Of a stretch of 64,000 nt of DNA, positions 17,509 to 25,840 are shown piece by piece. The translations under genes and the position numbers were made by a program. Each line of letters opens with the position of its first letter. Within the stretch, counting starts at the first letter, position 1. The notes below the pieces were generated by a model. It saw only the letters and a list, made by a program, of their open reading frames with translations. It searched no databases and had not been told where the DNA came from. The DNA is from Actinomycetospora callitridis (GTDB lineage: Bacteria; Actinomycetota; Actinomycetes; Mycobacteriales; Pseudonocardiaceae). The stretch spans positions 248,001 to 312,000 of the forward strand of contig NZ_JAQZAK010000006.1 in the NCBI RefSeq assembly GCF_028737265.1. Direction: 5' to 3'.

Positions 17509-18729
17509 TCACGGCTTCTCGGCCGCCACGGCGCCGGGCCGGTACGTGAGCACCGCTGCGGCCACCACGACCGGCCACACCGACTGGACCAGCATCACGA
17601 TGCGCTGCGACGTGCCGTACCAGGTGCCGCCGGTGATCAGCTGCATCGTGAACCAGGCCACGAGGACGGCCAGCACGACGACGACCAGCGCGGACCCCCG
17701 CCGCAGCCACAGCGGTACCGACGGCGAGAACGCGAGCCCCAGCGGCCAGAGCGAGTAGGCCAGCCACGCCAGGCCGGCGGCCACCATGTGCACCGCGGAG
17801 TAGCCGCCGACCGGCTGCGGGTTCAGCGCCGCGACGAGCAGCATCACCCCGGCCGTGCCGAGGAGCACCCAGGCGGCCGAGGGGACCCGCGGACGCAGAC
17901 CGACCGCGACGAGCACGTGCAGCACCGCGGCGACGCCGAGGGTGGCCGCCATGATCCACCGGCTGGTCGCGGCGAGACCGGAGAGCGCGCTCAGCGACTG
18001 GTTCCACGGGTCGGGCCCGGGCCACGCGGACTGCGCGGCTCCGAGGCCGACGACGAGCACCGCCGGCGCGAGCACGGCGAGCGCGAGCGTCGTCCACCCG
18101 GCGCCGCCCCACGCCCGGCCCACGGGCCCGCGCCACGACGCGACCGCGACCCGGACCGGCCACACCGTCTGCACCAGGAGGATCGCGCGCTCGGCGGCAC
18201 CGAGCCACGTGCCGTCGGTCCAGGCCTGCGCGCAGAGCCACACCAGGGCCGCCGCCATGAGCGCGAGCGCGACGACCGAGTCCCGTCGCAGGCCGGGGTC
18301 GAGGCCGCGGTCGGCGGCGAGCGGGATCGTCCAGGCGATGAAAGAGAGCAGGCCGGTGACCGTCGCCGTCATGTGGATCGTCGAGCTGCCGTGCGCGGGC
18401 TGGGCGGCCAGGGCGGCGACGACCACGGCCGCGCCACCGAGACCCAGGAGCAGGCGTGCCGGGCGCGGGACGTGGCGCAACCCGAGGGCCACGACCAGGT
18501 AGATCACGCCCATGGCGGCCAGGACCGTGGCCATGATCCACCGGTCGGTCGCCCCCCGGCCGGCGAGCGTGCTGACCGTCTGGCCGACCGCGTCGTAGCT
18601 CCCCGGCGGCTGCACGGACTCCGCGACCAGCCCGCCGACGACCAGCAGGAGGGGCGCCGTGGCGGCCAGCGCCACCACGACCGGCCCCCGCAGGCGCTCG
18701 CGAGGAGCGTCCGTGGTCATCACTGACAT
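17509..18729 (-). CDS. DUF998-like membrane protein with internal tandem duplication
   Basis: 406 residues with about 12 hydrophobic helices. The two halves are clearly related: RWIMATVLAAMGVIYLVVAL (about 63-82) pairs with RWIMAATLGVAAVLHVLVAV in the second half, and DGTWLGAAERAILLVQTVWP pairs with GGTWYGTSQRIVMLVQSVWP. Each half equals one DUF998-like unit of about 200 residues. Function unknown; membrane-embedded. A second ATG three codons in is an alternative start. Confidence 0.85.
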   Translation of the reverse strand: MSVMTTDAPRERLRGPVVVALAATAPLLLVVGGLVAESVQPPGSYDAVGQTVSTLAGRGATDRWIMATVLAAMGVIYLVVALGLRHVPRPARLLLGLGGAAVVVAALAAQPAHGSSTIHMTATVTGLLSFIAWTIPLAADRGLDPGLRRDSVVALALMAAALVWLCAQAWTDGTWLGAAERAILLVQTVWPVRVAVASWRGPVGRAWGGAGWTTLALAVLAPAVLVVGLGAAQSAWPGPDPWNQSLSALSGLAATSRWIMAATLGVAAVLHVLVAVGLRPRVPSAAWVLLGTAGVMLLVAALNPQPVGGYSAVHMVAAGLAWLAYSLWPLGLAFSPSVPLWLRRGSALVVVVLAVLVAWFTMQLITGGTWYGTSQRIVMLVQSVWPVVVAAAVLTYRPGAVAAEKP

Positions 18730-18841
18730 CGCTGGGAGCCCCTTCTGCTCGTGTCGACGCGGCGGCTACCCCATGATCTCGTGGCGGCACACCCCGCGCT
18801 GCAGGGTCACCCCTCCGGCGCACGGGGTCCGGGACGAGGAG

Positions 18842-18860
18842 CCGTGTCCTCGGGACACGG
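18842..18860. terminator. hairpin terminator downstream of the AraC-type gene
   Basis: Perfect 8-bp arms CCGTGTCC / GGACACGG with a TCG loop, starting two bases after the minus-strand AraC gene stop. Confidence 0.6.
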
Positions 18861-18861
18861 T

Positions 18862-19821
18862 CTACCGGCCCAGGGTCGCGCTCGGCGTCTCGCCGAAGCG
18901 GGCGCGGTACTCGGCGGCGAAGCGTCCGGCGTGGGCGAAGCCGTGGCGGTGGGCGACGTCGGCCACCGTCGTGGCGGCGCCCGGGTCGAGGGCGAGGAGG
19001 TCCGCGCGCACGGCGTCGAGGCGCCGTCGCCGCAGGTAGGTGACCGGCCCGACCCCGAACTCGGCGTGGAAGATCGTGCGCAGCGTGCGTTCGCTGACCC
19101 CGGTGAGCCGGGCGAGCTCGGGTGCCGTCGGCGGGCACGCGGGGTCCTCGGCGGCGCGGTCGAGGACGCGGCGCACGACCGTCGACGACGCAGGCGGGGC
19201 GGGCGCGCGCAGGGCCTCGCTGAACGAGTGCGGGTGGCCGAGCAGCAGCGTCGTGCACACCAGGGTCTTGAGCGACGACCACACCCGCGCCGGCGGTCCC
19301 TCGGCGCCGGCGGCGGCGCACGTGCTGCGGACCAGCTCGGCGGGCCCGCCGAGGGCGCCGCGGACCCGGGGCGCCTCGAGGTCGAAGGCCACCGGCCGCT
19401 CGGGCGCGCGTCCGAGCAGCGTCGCGAGCTCGCGCTCGAGGTCGTCCCGGGCGATCTTGAGGACGAGCAGCTCGAGGCCCGGGTCCCACTGCATCGTCAG
19501 CGGCCCGGACGACGAGAACACCGCGCCGGTCGTCCGGTCGGCACGCACGCGCATGCCCCGGTGCTCGGCGCGGAAGCCGCCGCGCGACGGCAGGTGCACG
19601 GTGGCGAAGTCGTCGAGGGGGTGCGAGCGGATCTCGACCTCGGCGCCGTAGGAGAACCTCAGCAGGCCCAGCCCGTCGCCGCCCACCCAGCCGACGTCGG
19701 CGCGGAACGGGGCACCGCGGCGGTCGACCGTCATCCGGTGCCCGGTCATCAGCTTCTCGGTGCGCTCGTGGGCGTCCTCGGGGTCGTCGGTGCGGAACCC
19801 GCCCCGCAGCACTGCCGCCAC
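18862..19821 (-). CDS. AraC family transcriptional regulator
   Basis: 319 residues. The N-terminal 190 residues resemble the AraC_binding_2/cupin-like ligand domain. The C-terminal double HTH is clear: ELARLTGVSERTLRTIFHAE...GPVTYLRRRRLDAVRADL, then VADVAHRHGFAHAGRFAAEY. This class usually activates adjacent catabolic operons. I chose GTG at 19821, preceded by GGGAGGTG. It is divergent from the PEP/IMPase/MetE-like operon, with 158 bases between the two starts and a direct repeat in that gap, so it probably controls that operon. Confidence 0.93.
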   Translation of the reverse strand: MAAVLRGGFRTDDPEDAHERTEKLMTGHRMTVDRRGAPFRADVGWVGGDGLGLLRFSYGAEVEIRSHPLDDFATVHLPSRGGFRAEHRGMRVRADRTTGAVFSSSGPLTMQWDPGLELLVLKIARDDLERELATLLGRAPERPVAFDLEAPRVRGALGGPAELVRSTCAAAGAEGPPARVWSSLKTLVCTTLLLGHPHSFSEALRAPAPPASSTVVRRVLDRAAEDPACPPTAPELARLTGVSERTLRTIFHAEFGVGPVTYLRRRRLDAVRADLLALDPGAATTVADVAHRHGFAHAGRFAAEYRARFGETPSATLGR

Positions 19822-19882
19822 AAGTGCACCTCCCTTCGCGCAGTGACCCAGACCACTGGGACGGCGAGCGGGTGTCAAGGGC

Positions 19883-19911
19883 CGCCGGAAGAGGACGTCC
19901 CTCGCCGGAAG
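19883..19911. promoter_or_regulatory. direct repeat, candidate AraC-type operator
   Basis: CGCCGGAAG occurs at 19883-19891 and again at 19903-19911, 20 bp apart, about two helical turns. This is the arrangement bound by AraC-family proteins. A possible -10, TACGTT, lies downstream at 19939-19944 for the rightward operon, so the repeats would sit at about -40 to -65. Confidence 0.45.
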
Positions 19912-19979
19912 CGGCTACCGATCGGCGCGACCCGCTCCTACGTTCGCGACCACCGCTGAACCACGAGGACGTGACGCCG

Positions 19980-21713
19980 GTGTCGAACGAGACCGTCATC
20001 CCGCTCGGCGAGTACGCCGACGGCGACTTCTACCCGGGCTACGAGCCGCGCCTGGAGTCCCGGCCGTTCCTCGCCGAACCGCTGGCGCCGTTCACCCGCG
20101 ACGACGAGTCGCGGTTCTGGATGCGCGACTCGCAGCACTTCTCGGAGGGCATCACCCCGGCGAGCATGGGCCTGCTCGAGGACGCCCAGACCTGGGGCAC
20201 GCAGTACGGCGCCGAGATCGTCGGGATCCCGCCGACCGCCGGGATGGTCAACCGCATCGCCGGCGTGCACGTCTACCTCGGCCAGTGCCCGATCACCTCG
20301 CCGTGGCAGATCGGTGCGCGCGCCGAGCGCTTCGGCGCCTTCGCCGGGCCCCGCCTCGCCGACTTCGCGACCTACTGGGCGGGCTACCGCGCCGAGCTCG
20401 AGGCCGCGTACGCGCACTTCGACGGGCTCGACGTCGACGCCTTGTCGCTGGACGAGCTGCACGACGCCTTGAAGGACGCCCACGCCTTCCACCGCCGCGG
20501 GTGGGGCGTGCACTTCGAGGTGATGTACCTGCTCGCGGCCAACTACGTCGGCTTCTTCCAGCTCGCCTCCGACCTCGGGCTCGACACCGGGCAGATCGCG
20601 CAGTGGCTCGCCGGCGAGGAGACGTCGTACCTGCACACCGACGCCGAGCTCTGGCGCCTCGCCGGGCGGGCCCGCGAGCTGGACGTCGCCGTCGCCCTCA
20701 CCGAGCCCACCGTCGAGGCCGTCCGCGCGGCGCTCGACGCGGCGCCACAGGGCGCGACGTGGTGGGCGGAGTTCGAGGCGTTCCTCGCCGTGTGGGGCCA
20801 GCGCACCGACGAGACCGCGACGATGGACCGGCCGTCGTGGGCCGAGCACCCGGCCACTCCGCTGGCGTCGATCCGGGAGTTCCTCACCCGGCCCGAGGGC
20901 CACGACTTCGCCGCCGCCCGCCGGGACGTGCTCGCCGAGCGGGACCGGCTCGTCGACGAGGCCCGCGCGACCCTCACCGAGGAGGGGCGGGTGGCCTTCG
21001 ACCAGGCCCTGGCCTCCAACCGGTCCGCGAACTTCGTCTGGTGGAACGAGGAGCACAACTTCCTCATCGACCGGCGCATCCACCTGCCGGTGCGCCGGCT
21101 GACGCTGGCCGTCGCCGACCGCCTCGTCGCCGAGGGGCGCCTCGGCGCGCGCGAGGACGTGTTCTTCCTCTTCCGCCACGAGCTGCTCGACATGCTCGGT
21201 GGCGGCGGCCCCTCGGACGTCCCGGCGCTCGTCGTCGCCCGCCGCGACTACTACGACCACTGGTCGGCCCGGGGCAGCGAGCTGCCGCCCGTCGTCGGGA
21301 GCGTCCCGGACGCGGTCCACGACCCGATCATGACCGAGCTCTTCGGGCTGACCCCCGAGTACTTCGCCACGATCAAGGCGCAGGGCACGGCCAAGTCGCT
21401 GAGCGGCTTCGCGGCCGGGCGCGGCACCGTCGTCGGCACCGCCCGCGTGGTGCGCGCGGCACAGGACATCGACCAGGTGCGCGACGGCGACGTCCTGGTC
21501 TGCGGCGGCACCACCACCGAGTGGACGCCGGTGTTCGGGCTGGTGGTCGGGTGCGTCACCGACACCGGTGGCACCCTGAGCCACACCGCGATCATCGCCC
21601 GCGAGTACGGCATCCCGTGCGTCGTGGGGACCGGCGTCGCCACGTCGACGATCAGCACCGGCGACCGGGTGCGCATCGACGGCGACCGCGGCGTGGTGGA
21701 GGTGCTGGCGTGA
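19980..21713 (+). CDS. PEP-utilising enzyme, mobile (phosphohistidine) domain protein without ATP-grasp domain
   Basis: 577 residues. The C-terminal about 90 residues are the swivelling PEP-utiliser domain with GGTLSHTAIIAREYGIP; H535 is the expected phosphohistidine. The preceding 480 residues are a helical region resembling the substrate-binding part of rifampin phosphotransferase-type proteins. The N-terminal ATP-grasp (PPDK_N) domain that normally loads the histidine is absent, and no separate one is encoded nearby. The GTG at 19980 is chosen (GAGGAC ten bases upstream); GTG at 19971 is possible. First gene of a coupled operon with an IMPase-like protein and two MetE-like enzymes. It may phosphorylate a small alcohol (inference). 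Confidence 0.85.
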   Translation: MSNETVIPLGEYADGDFYPGYEPRLESRPFLAEPLAPFTRDDESRFWMRDSQHFSEGITPASMGLLEDAQTWGTQYGAEIVGIPPTAGMVNRIAGVHVYLGQCPITSPWQIGARAERFGAFAGPRLADFATYWAGYRAELEAAYAHFDGLDVDALSLDELHDALKDAHAFHRRGWGVHFEVMYLLAANYVGFFQLASDLGLDTGQIAQWLAGEETSYLHTDAELWRLAGRARELDVAVALTEPTVEAVRAALDAAPQGATWWAEFEAFLAVWGQRTDETATMDRPSWAEHPATPLASIREFLTRPEGHDFAAARRDVLAERDRLVDEARATLTEEGRVAFDQALASNRSANFVWWNEEHNFLIDRRIHLPVRRLTLAVADRLVAEGRLGAREDVFFLFRHELLDMLGGGGPSDVPALVVARRDYYDHWSARGSELPPVVGSVPDAVHDPIMTELFGLTPEYFATIKAQGTAKSLSGFAAGRGTVVGTARVVRAAQDIDQVRDGDVLVCGGTTTEWTPVFGLVVGCVTDTGGTLSHTAIIAREYGIPCVVGTGVATSTISTGDRVRIDGDRGVVEVLA

Positions 21714-22540
21714 CGGATCTCGATCTCGAAGCGCTCGATCTGGAGGCTCTCGCCGGCACCGCCGAGCGTGCCGCCCGGGCCGGTGGCGCGGTGCTGCTCG
21801 AGTACCAGGACCGCGTCCTGGAGGTGACGCTCAAGGACGAGCGCGTCGACGTGAGCTCCTCGGCCGACCTCGCCGCGCAGGAGGCGGTGCTCGCCGCGAT
21901 CGCGGCCGAGCGCCCCGACGACGTGGTGGTCGGCGAGGAGTCGCCGTCGGACACGGGTGTGGCGTCCGAGGGCCTGGTCTGGTGGGTCGACCCGCTCGAC
22001 GGCTCCCGCGCCTACATCGACGGCTTCCCGTGGTTCGCGACGGCCGTGGCGATCACCGTGGGGGGCGAGCCGGTGGTCGCCGCGGTGTACGACCCGTTGC
22101 GCGACGAGCTCTACCGCGCGGTCCGTGGCGGTGGGGCGACGTGCAACGGGCGTCCGCTGCGGGTGGCGGTGGCCGAGAAGGTCGCCGAGGTGGTCGTCAT
22201 CGTCCAGGCGCAGTCGTCCGACCCGGTCGTGATCGCCGAGTTCGCCCGGCTGATGCGGGCGATGCTCACGGTGTCGGCCGGCGTGCGCTTCCCCGGCGCC
22301 CCGGCGCTCGTGATGGCCCACATCGCCGCCGGTCACCTCGGCGCTTACGTCGAGCGCGACATGAACCCCTGGGACGTCGCGGGCGGGCGCCTGCTCATCG
22401 AGGAGGCCGGCGGGCGCGTGACCGACTTCGAGGGCCGGACCCGGGACGCGTCGTCGCGCCACGACGTCGTCGCCAGCAACGGCGCGGTGCACGACGAGCT
22501 CGTCGCCGCGACCGGCATGCAGTTCGAGGAGGGCGGATGA
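21710..22540 (+). CDS. inositol monophosphatase family protein
   Basis: 276 residues with the metal-site motifs of the Li-sensitive phosphatase superfamily: GEES (75-78), DPLDGSRAYIDGFPWF (94-109) and NPWDVAGGRLLIEEAGG near the C-terminus. It should hydrolyse a small phosphate monoester with Mg2+; candidates include sugar or inositol phosphates and 3'-phosphoadenosine phosphate. GTGA overlap with the upstream gene and ATGA overlap with the next indicate tight coupling. Its place between a phosphoryl-transfer protein and thiol alkyl-transferase-like enzymes suggests removal of a phosphate from a pathway intermediate (inference). Confidence 0.9.
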   Translation: MTDLDLEALDLEALAGTAERAARAGGAVLLEYQDRVLEVTLKDERVDVSSSADLAAQEAVLAAIAAERPDDVVVGEESPSDTGVASEGLVWWVDPLDGSRAYIDGFPWFATAVAITVGGEPVVAAVYDPLRDELYRAVRGGGATCNGRPLRVAVAEKVAEVVVIVQAQSSDPVVIAEFARLMRAMLTVSAGVRFPGAPALVMAHIAAGHLGAYVERDMNPWDVAGGRLLIEEAGGRVTDFEGRTRDASSRHDVVASNGAVHDELVAATGMQFEEGG

Positions 22541-23568
22541 CCGTCAACACGGAGCTGGCCGTCACCACGACGGGCGGCTGGGCGCGCCCGGGCTGGTGGG
22601 ACGTCGTCGAGCCCGCGGAGGCCGCCGGGCGCTTCGGGCCCGACGACGAGAAGGAGCTGTACGACGACTACTGCCGCCTGGCGATCTCCGACCAGGAGCG
22701 CTGCGGGCTCGACATCGTCACCGACGGCGAGCACCGCAGACGCGGCTGGATCGAGAACATCACCGCCGCGCTGCCGGGCCTGGTCCTGCAGCCCGCGCCA
22801 CGACGGCTCGGCGCGCTGGGCTACGACATGCTCGACGTCTGGAAGGTCACCCAGCCCCTCGACGAGCTCACGTGGATGTGGGACTTCGTCGGCGAGTACC
22901 GCTTCCTGCGCGCGGCCACCGACCGGCGCCCCCGCGTCGGCATGCCCGGGCCCTACGGGATGACCACGGAGCTCGATTTCCGCGACGTCTACCCGTCGCG
23001 CAAGGCGTGCGCGGAGGCGCTCGTCCCGGCGCTGCGCGGGCACATCCGCGAGCTGCTCGACGCCGGCTGCGACTACATCCAGCTCGAGGAACCCATCACC
23101 CCGGCCGTCGCCGACGACGACCGGAGCCCGGCGTCGATGGTCGAGATCATCAACAAGGTGGTCGACGGCTTCGACGACTGCACCTTCACCGTGCACATCT
23201 GCTTCGGCTCGTTCCGGCGCCTGCCCTACGCCAAGCGGACCTACCGGTGGCTCTTCCCGACGCTGCTCGACGCGAACGTCCACGGCTTCAGCCTGGAGTT
23301 CGGCGGGCGGGAGATGGCCGAGATCGACCTCGTCGGCCAGTGGGATCCGGGCCGCATCCTCTCGGCGGGCCTCGTCGACATCAAGACGCACTACGCCGAG
23401 ACCCCAGACGACCTGATCGAACGTCTGCACACCTGCCTGAAGTACCGGAACCCGGACGCCCTGGAGATCTCCACCGACTGCGGGCTGCGGCGCGTGCCAC
23501 GCAACCTCGCGATGGCCAAGATGACGGCCGCCGCGGAGGCGGCGAGGAGGGTGCGTCGCGATGGGTGA
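22537..23568 (+). CDS. MetE-like (cobalamin-independent methionine synthase C-terminal fold) protein 1
   Basis: 343 residues, a single TIM barrel of the UROD/MetE superfamily. The zinc-thiolate ligands are all visible: H220-x-C222 in TVHICFG, E254 in SLEFGG and C315 in TDCGL. The N-terminal folate half of true MetE (about 750 residues) is missing, as in archaeal MetE-like proteins and epoxyalkane:coenzyme M transferases. A Zn-activated thiol alkyl transfer is expected; substrate unknown. ATGA overlap with the IMPase gene, and it overlaps the next paralogue by eight bases. Confidence 0.88.
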   Translation: MTVNTELAVTTTGGWARPGWWDVVEPAEAAGRFGPDDEKELYDDYCRLAISDQERCGLDIVTDGEHRRRGWIENITAALPGLVLQPAPRRLGALGYDMLDVWKVTQPLDELTWMWDFVGEYRFLRAATDRRPRVGMPGPYGMTTELDFRDVYPSRKACAEALVPALRGHIRELLDAGCDYIQLEEPITPAVADDDRSPASMVEIINKVVDGFDDCTFTVHICFGSFRRLPYAKRTYRWLFPTLLDANVHGFSLEFGGREMAEIDLVGQWDPGRILSAGLVDIKTHYAETPDDLIERLHTCLKYRNPDALEISTDCGLRRVPRNLAMAKMTAAAEAARRVRRDG

Positions 23569-24625
23569 CGTCTCCTGGCGTGCCGAGACGGTCGGCAGCC
23601 TCCTGCGCCCGGCCGAGCTGCGGGACGCCATGCTCGCCGGGACGTCCGATCTCCGGGCGCTGCAGGACCGGGCGGTGCTGGATGCGCTGGCCCTGCAGCG
23701 GAAGGTCGGGTTGCCGGTCGTCAACGACGGCGAGATGCGGCGGCGGATCTGGCACGGCCCCGTGCTCGACATCGCCGACGGCTTCGACCCCGAGGGCTTC
23801 ACGCGCACCTGGACCGCGCCCGACGGCCGGACCGCCTCGCACACCTCGCCGGTGGTGACGTCGCGCCTCACCGAGCGCGGGAGCCTCGTCGACGTCGAGG
23901 CGACGTTCGTGCTCGCGCACGCCGACCGGCCCGTCAAGGTCACGCTGCCGGTGCCGACCAACTTCCTGAGCTACTGGACCCCGGGCGTCTCCGACCAGGC
24001 CTACGCCGACCCGCAGGAGTTCCTCGACGACCTGGTCGCGATCCTCCAGCGCCAGGCCCGCGCCCTGGTCGACGCCGGCGTGCGCTACCTGCAGCTCGAC
24101 GCCCCGAAGTACACGTTCCTCGACAACCGGCTGATGTTCCCGGACCCCGCGCACTGGGCCGACCAGCTCGCCACGCACGTCCGCACCGACCGGCGCGTGT
24201 TCGACGGGCTGCCCGACGATGTGGTGACCGGCATCCACATCTGCCGAGGCAACTACCGCAGCATGTTCGAGAGCACGGTGCCCTACGACGAGATGGGCGA
24301 AGTGCTGTTCTCCGAGGCCCGCTACGACCGGCTGCTGCTCGAGTACGACGACGCCCGCGCCGGCGGCTTCGACGCCCTGCGCCACGTGCGGCCCGAGAGC
24401 ACCGTCGTCCTCGGCCTCGTCACCACCAAGCACCCCGAGCTCGAGGACGTCGACGACCTGCGCCGGCGGATCGACGCGGCGGCGGAGCACCTGCCCCTCG
24501 ACCGTCTGGCCCTGAGCCCCCAGTGCGGCTTCGCCAGCACCTGGGAGGGCAACGAGCTCTCCGCCGACGACCAGCGACGCAAGCTGGAGACCGTCGTACG
24601 CACCGCGGACCTCGTCTGGCCGTAG
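23561..24625 (+). CDS. MetE-like (cobalamin-independent methionine synthase C-terminal fold) protein 2
   Basis: 354 residues, a divergent paralogue of the preceding protein. It begins with RAETVGSLLRP, common in EaCoMT/MetE-like proteins. Zinc ligands appear as H226-x-C228 in GIHICRG, E261 in LLEYDD and C322 in SPQCGF. Two consecutive MetE-like genes could form a heteromer or use two alkyl donors. The last gene of the operon; convergent with the gene at 24656-25342. No clear terminator in the 30-base gap. Confidence 0.88.
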   Translation: MGDVSWRAETVGSLLRPAELRDAMLAGTSDLRALQDRAVLDALALQRKVGLPVVNDGEMRRRIWHGPVLDIADGFDPEGFTRTWTAPDGRTASHTSPVVTSRLTERGSLVDVEATFVLAHADRPVKVTLPVPTNFLSYWTPGVSDQAYADPQEFLDDLVAILQRQARALVDAGVRYLQLDAPKYTFLDNRLMFPDPAHWADQLATHVRTDRRVFDGLPDDVVTGIHICRGNYRSMFESTVPYDEMGEVLFSEARYDRLLLEYDDARAGGFDALRHVRPESTVVLGLVTTKHPELEDVDDLRRRIDAAAEHLPLDRLALSPQCGFASTWEGNELSADDQRRKLETVVRTADLVWP

Positions 24626-24655
24626 ACCCGGCGGGGCGCCGAACCGGCAGGGACG

Positions 24656-25342
24656 TCAGCGCGCGGCCACCTCCCCCGCGACCGCCGCGTCCGGCACGTC
24701 GTCGACGAGACGCAGGTCGGCGACGTACATCGCCTCGTCGGTGACCTCCTCGGGCTCGGGGACGGCATCGAGTCGCACCGGAGCGCCCGGGCGGAGGGCG
24801 GTGCGGAGGTAGCGGCGGATCTCCCGTACCCGGTAGCGCCGTCGGCACAGCGCCACCGCCTCGCCGTGCTCGGTGCCGGCCGACAGCTCCGGGTCGAGGT
24901 AGAGCGCGCCCTCCAGCCAGAGGCGCCCGTCGCTCGGCTCGGACGCGGCCCAGTTCACGGGGAAGAGCCGCCCGGCGACGTCGAGCACGTCGACGTGACA
25001 GGTGCACTCGTCGCCGCTGACCGGCGCGGCGATCACCGTGCCCCGGCCGTCGAAGCAGCCGAACTCGTCGACCATCCACGTCTCGCGGCCCGAGAGCGCC
25101 GGCAGGTGTCCCGCCGTGTAGATCGCCGGCGCGACCTCGAGCTCCCGCCCGACCGCCACCGACGGCAACGCCCCCGCCGCGAGGTGCTGCGGGAGGAGTT
25201 GCACCGTCAGCTCGCCGTCCCACCGTTCCTCGCGCAACGCCCGACGGCCGAGCGTGCGCCGCACGAGCTCCTCCCGGTCCTCGTGGCGACGCCCGGCCAC
25301 CCGCCGTTCCTTGTCCCGTCGCGCTCGCGCGGGCTTTCCCAT
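24656..25342 (-). CDS. hypothetical soluble protein
   Basis: 228 residues with a very basic N-terminus (GKPARARRDKERRVAGRR). A folded mixed alpha/beta region follows, with a DGRGTVIAAPVSGDECTCH segment containing two close cysteines. No family recognised. ATG at 25342 is chosen because GGAGG lies just upstream; an in-frame start at 25423 gives a low-complexity extension. Separated from the toxin cassette by the hairpin at 25455. Confidence 0.7.
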   Translation of the reverse strand: MGKPARARRDKERRVAGRRHEDREELVRRTLGRRALREERWDGELTVQLLPQHLAAGALPSVAVGRELEVAPAIYTAGHLPALSGRETWMVDEFGCFDGRGTVIAAPVSGDECTCHVDVLDVAGRLFPVNWAASEPSDGRLWLEGALYLDPELSAGTEHGEAVALCRRRYRVREIRRYLRTALRPGAPVRLDAVPEPEEVTDEAMYVADLRLVDDVPDAAVAGEVAAR

Positions 25343-25454
25343 GCCTGCCTCCTCGGGTCTCCTCTCCTTCTTGGAGTCCCGCGAGGTCGCGGCGGTTCCC
25401 GCCGATGCGTGGCCTGTGGACAACTCGGCGGGAGAGGTTGCAGGGCCGCGCAGG

Positions 25455-25475
25455 ACGCTTCGGTTTTCGAAGCGT
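25455..25475. terminator. hairpin terminator, shared motif copy 2
   Basis: Perfect 8-bp arms ACGCTTCG / CGAAGCGT with a GTTTT loop, three bases after the immunity gene stop. The arms and flanking bases are the same as at 17488-17508. Confidence 0.65.
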
Positions 25476-25477
25476 TC

Positions 25478-25840
25478 TCAGCGGGTGGGGCACGAGTCTC
25501 CGGGGACGTACTCGGGCAGCGCGAAGCTGCAGGGCTCCCACGGCACCAACGACTCCTCGCCGTCCAGCACCCGTTGTACGTGCTGCTCGACTACGGTCGC
25601 CGCCTCCGCGGCACCGAGGGTCCACGGCTCGAACCCACGGGCGGGGTTGATGGCCGGCTCGCCGCAGACCAGTCGCCCCTCCCTCACGAGATCGACCATC
25701 ATCGGCCCGGCGCGGCGCAGGAGTGTCACCCGACCTTCACCCCCTTCGACGATCTTGACGAGGGCGACGGCGTGGAGGAGGTCGATCCAATCGTCGCGCG
25801 CTTCGTCGACCAGGGCCGACTTGAGTTCGTCATCCCTCAT
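25478..25840 (-). CDS. probable immunity protein for the adjacent T7SS toxin
   Basis: 120 residues, acidic, no signal peptide. Its ATG overlaps the stop of the T7SS-signal toxin gene (ATGA), the usual position of an immunity gene. Sequence features: a helical N-terminus (DELKSALVDEARDDWIDLLHAV) and a C-terminal alpha/beta part. No family recognised. Function inferred from position, small size and base composition less GC-rich than the neighbours, matching the toxin's C-terminal tip. Confidence 0.65.
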   Translation of the reverse strand: MRDDELKSALVDEARDDWIDLLHAVALVKIVEGGEGRVTLLRRAGPMMVDLVREGRLVCGEPAINPARGFEPWTLGAAEAATVVEQHVQRVLDGEESLVPWEPCSFALPEYVPGDSCPTR

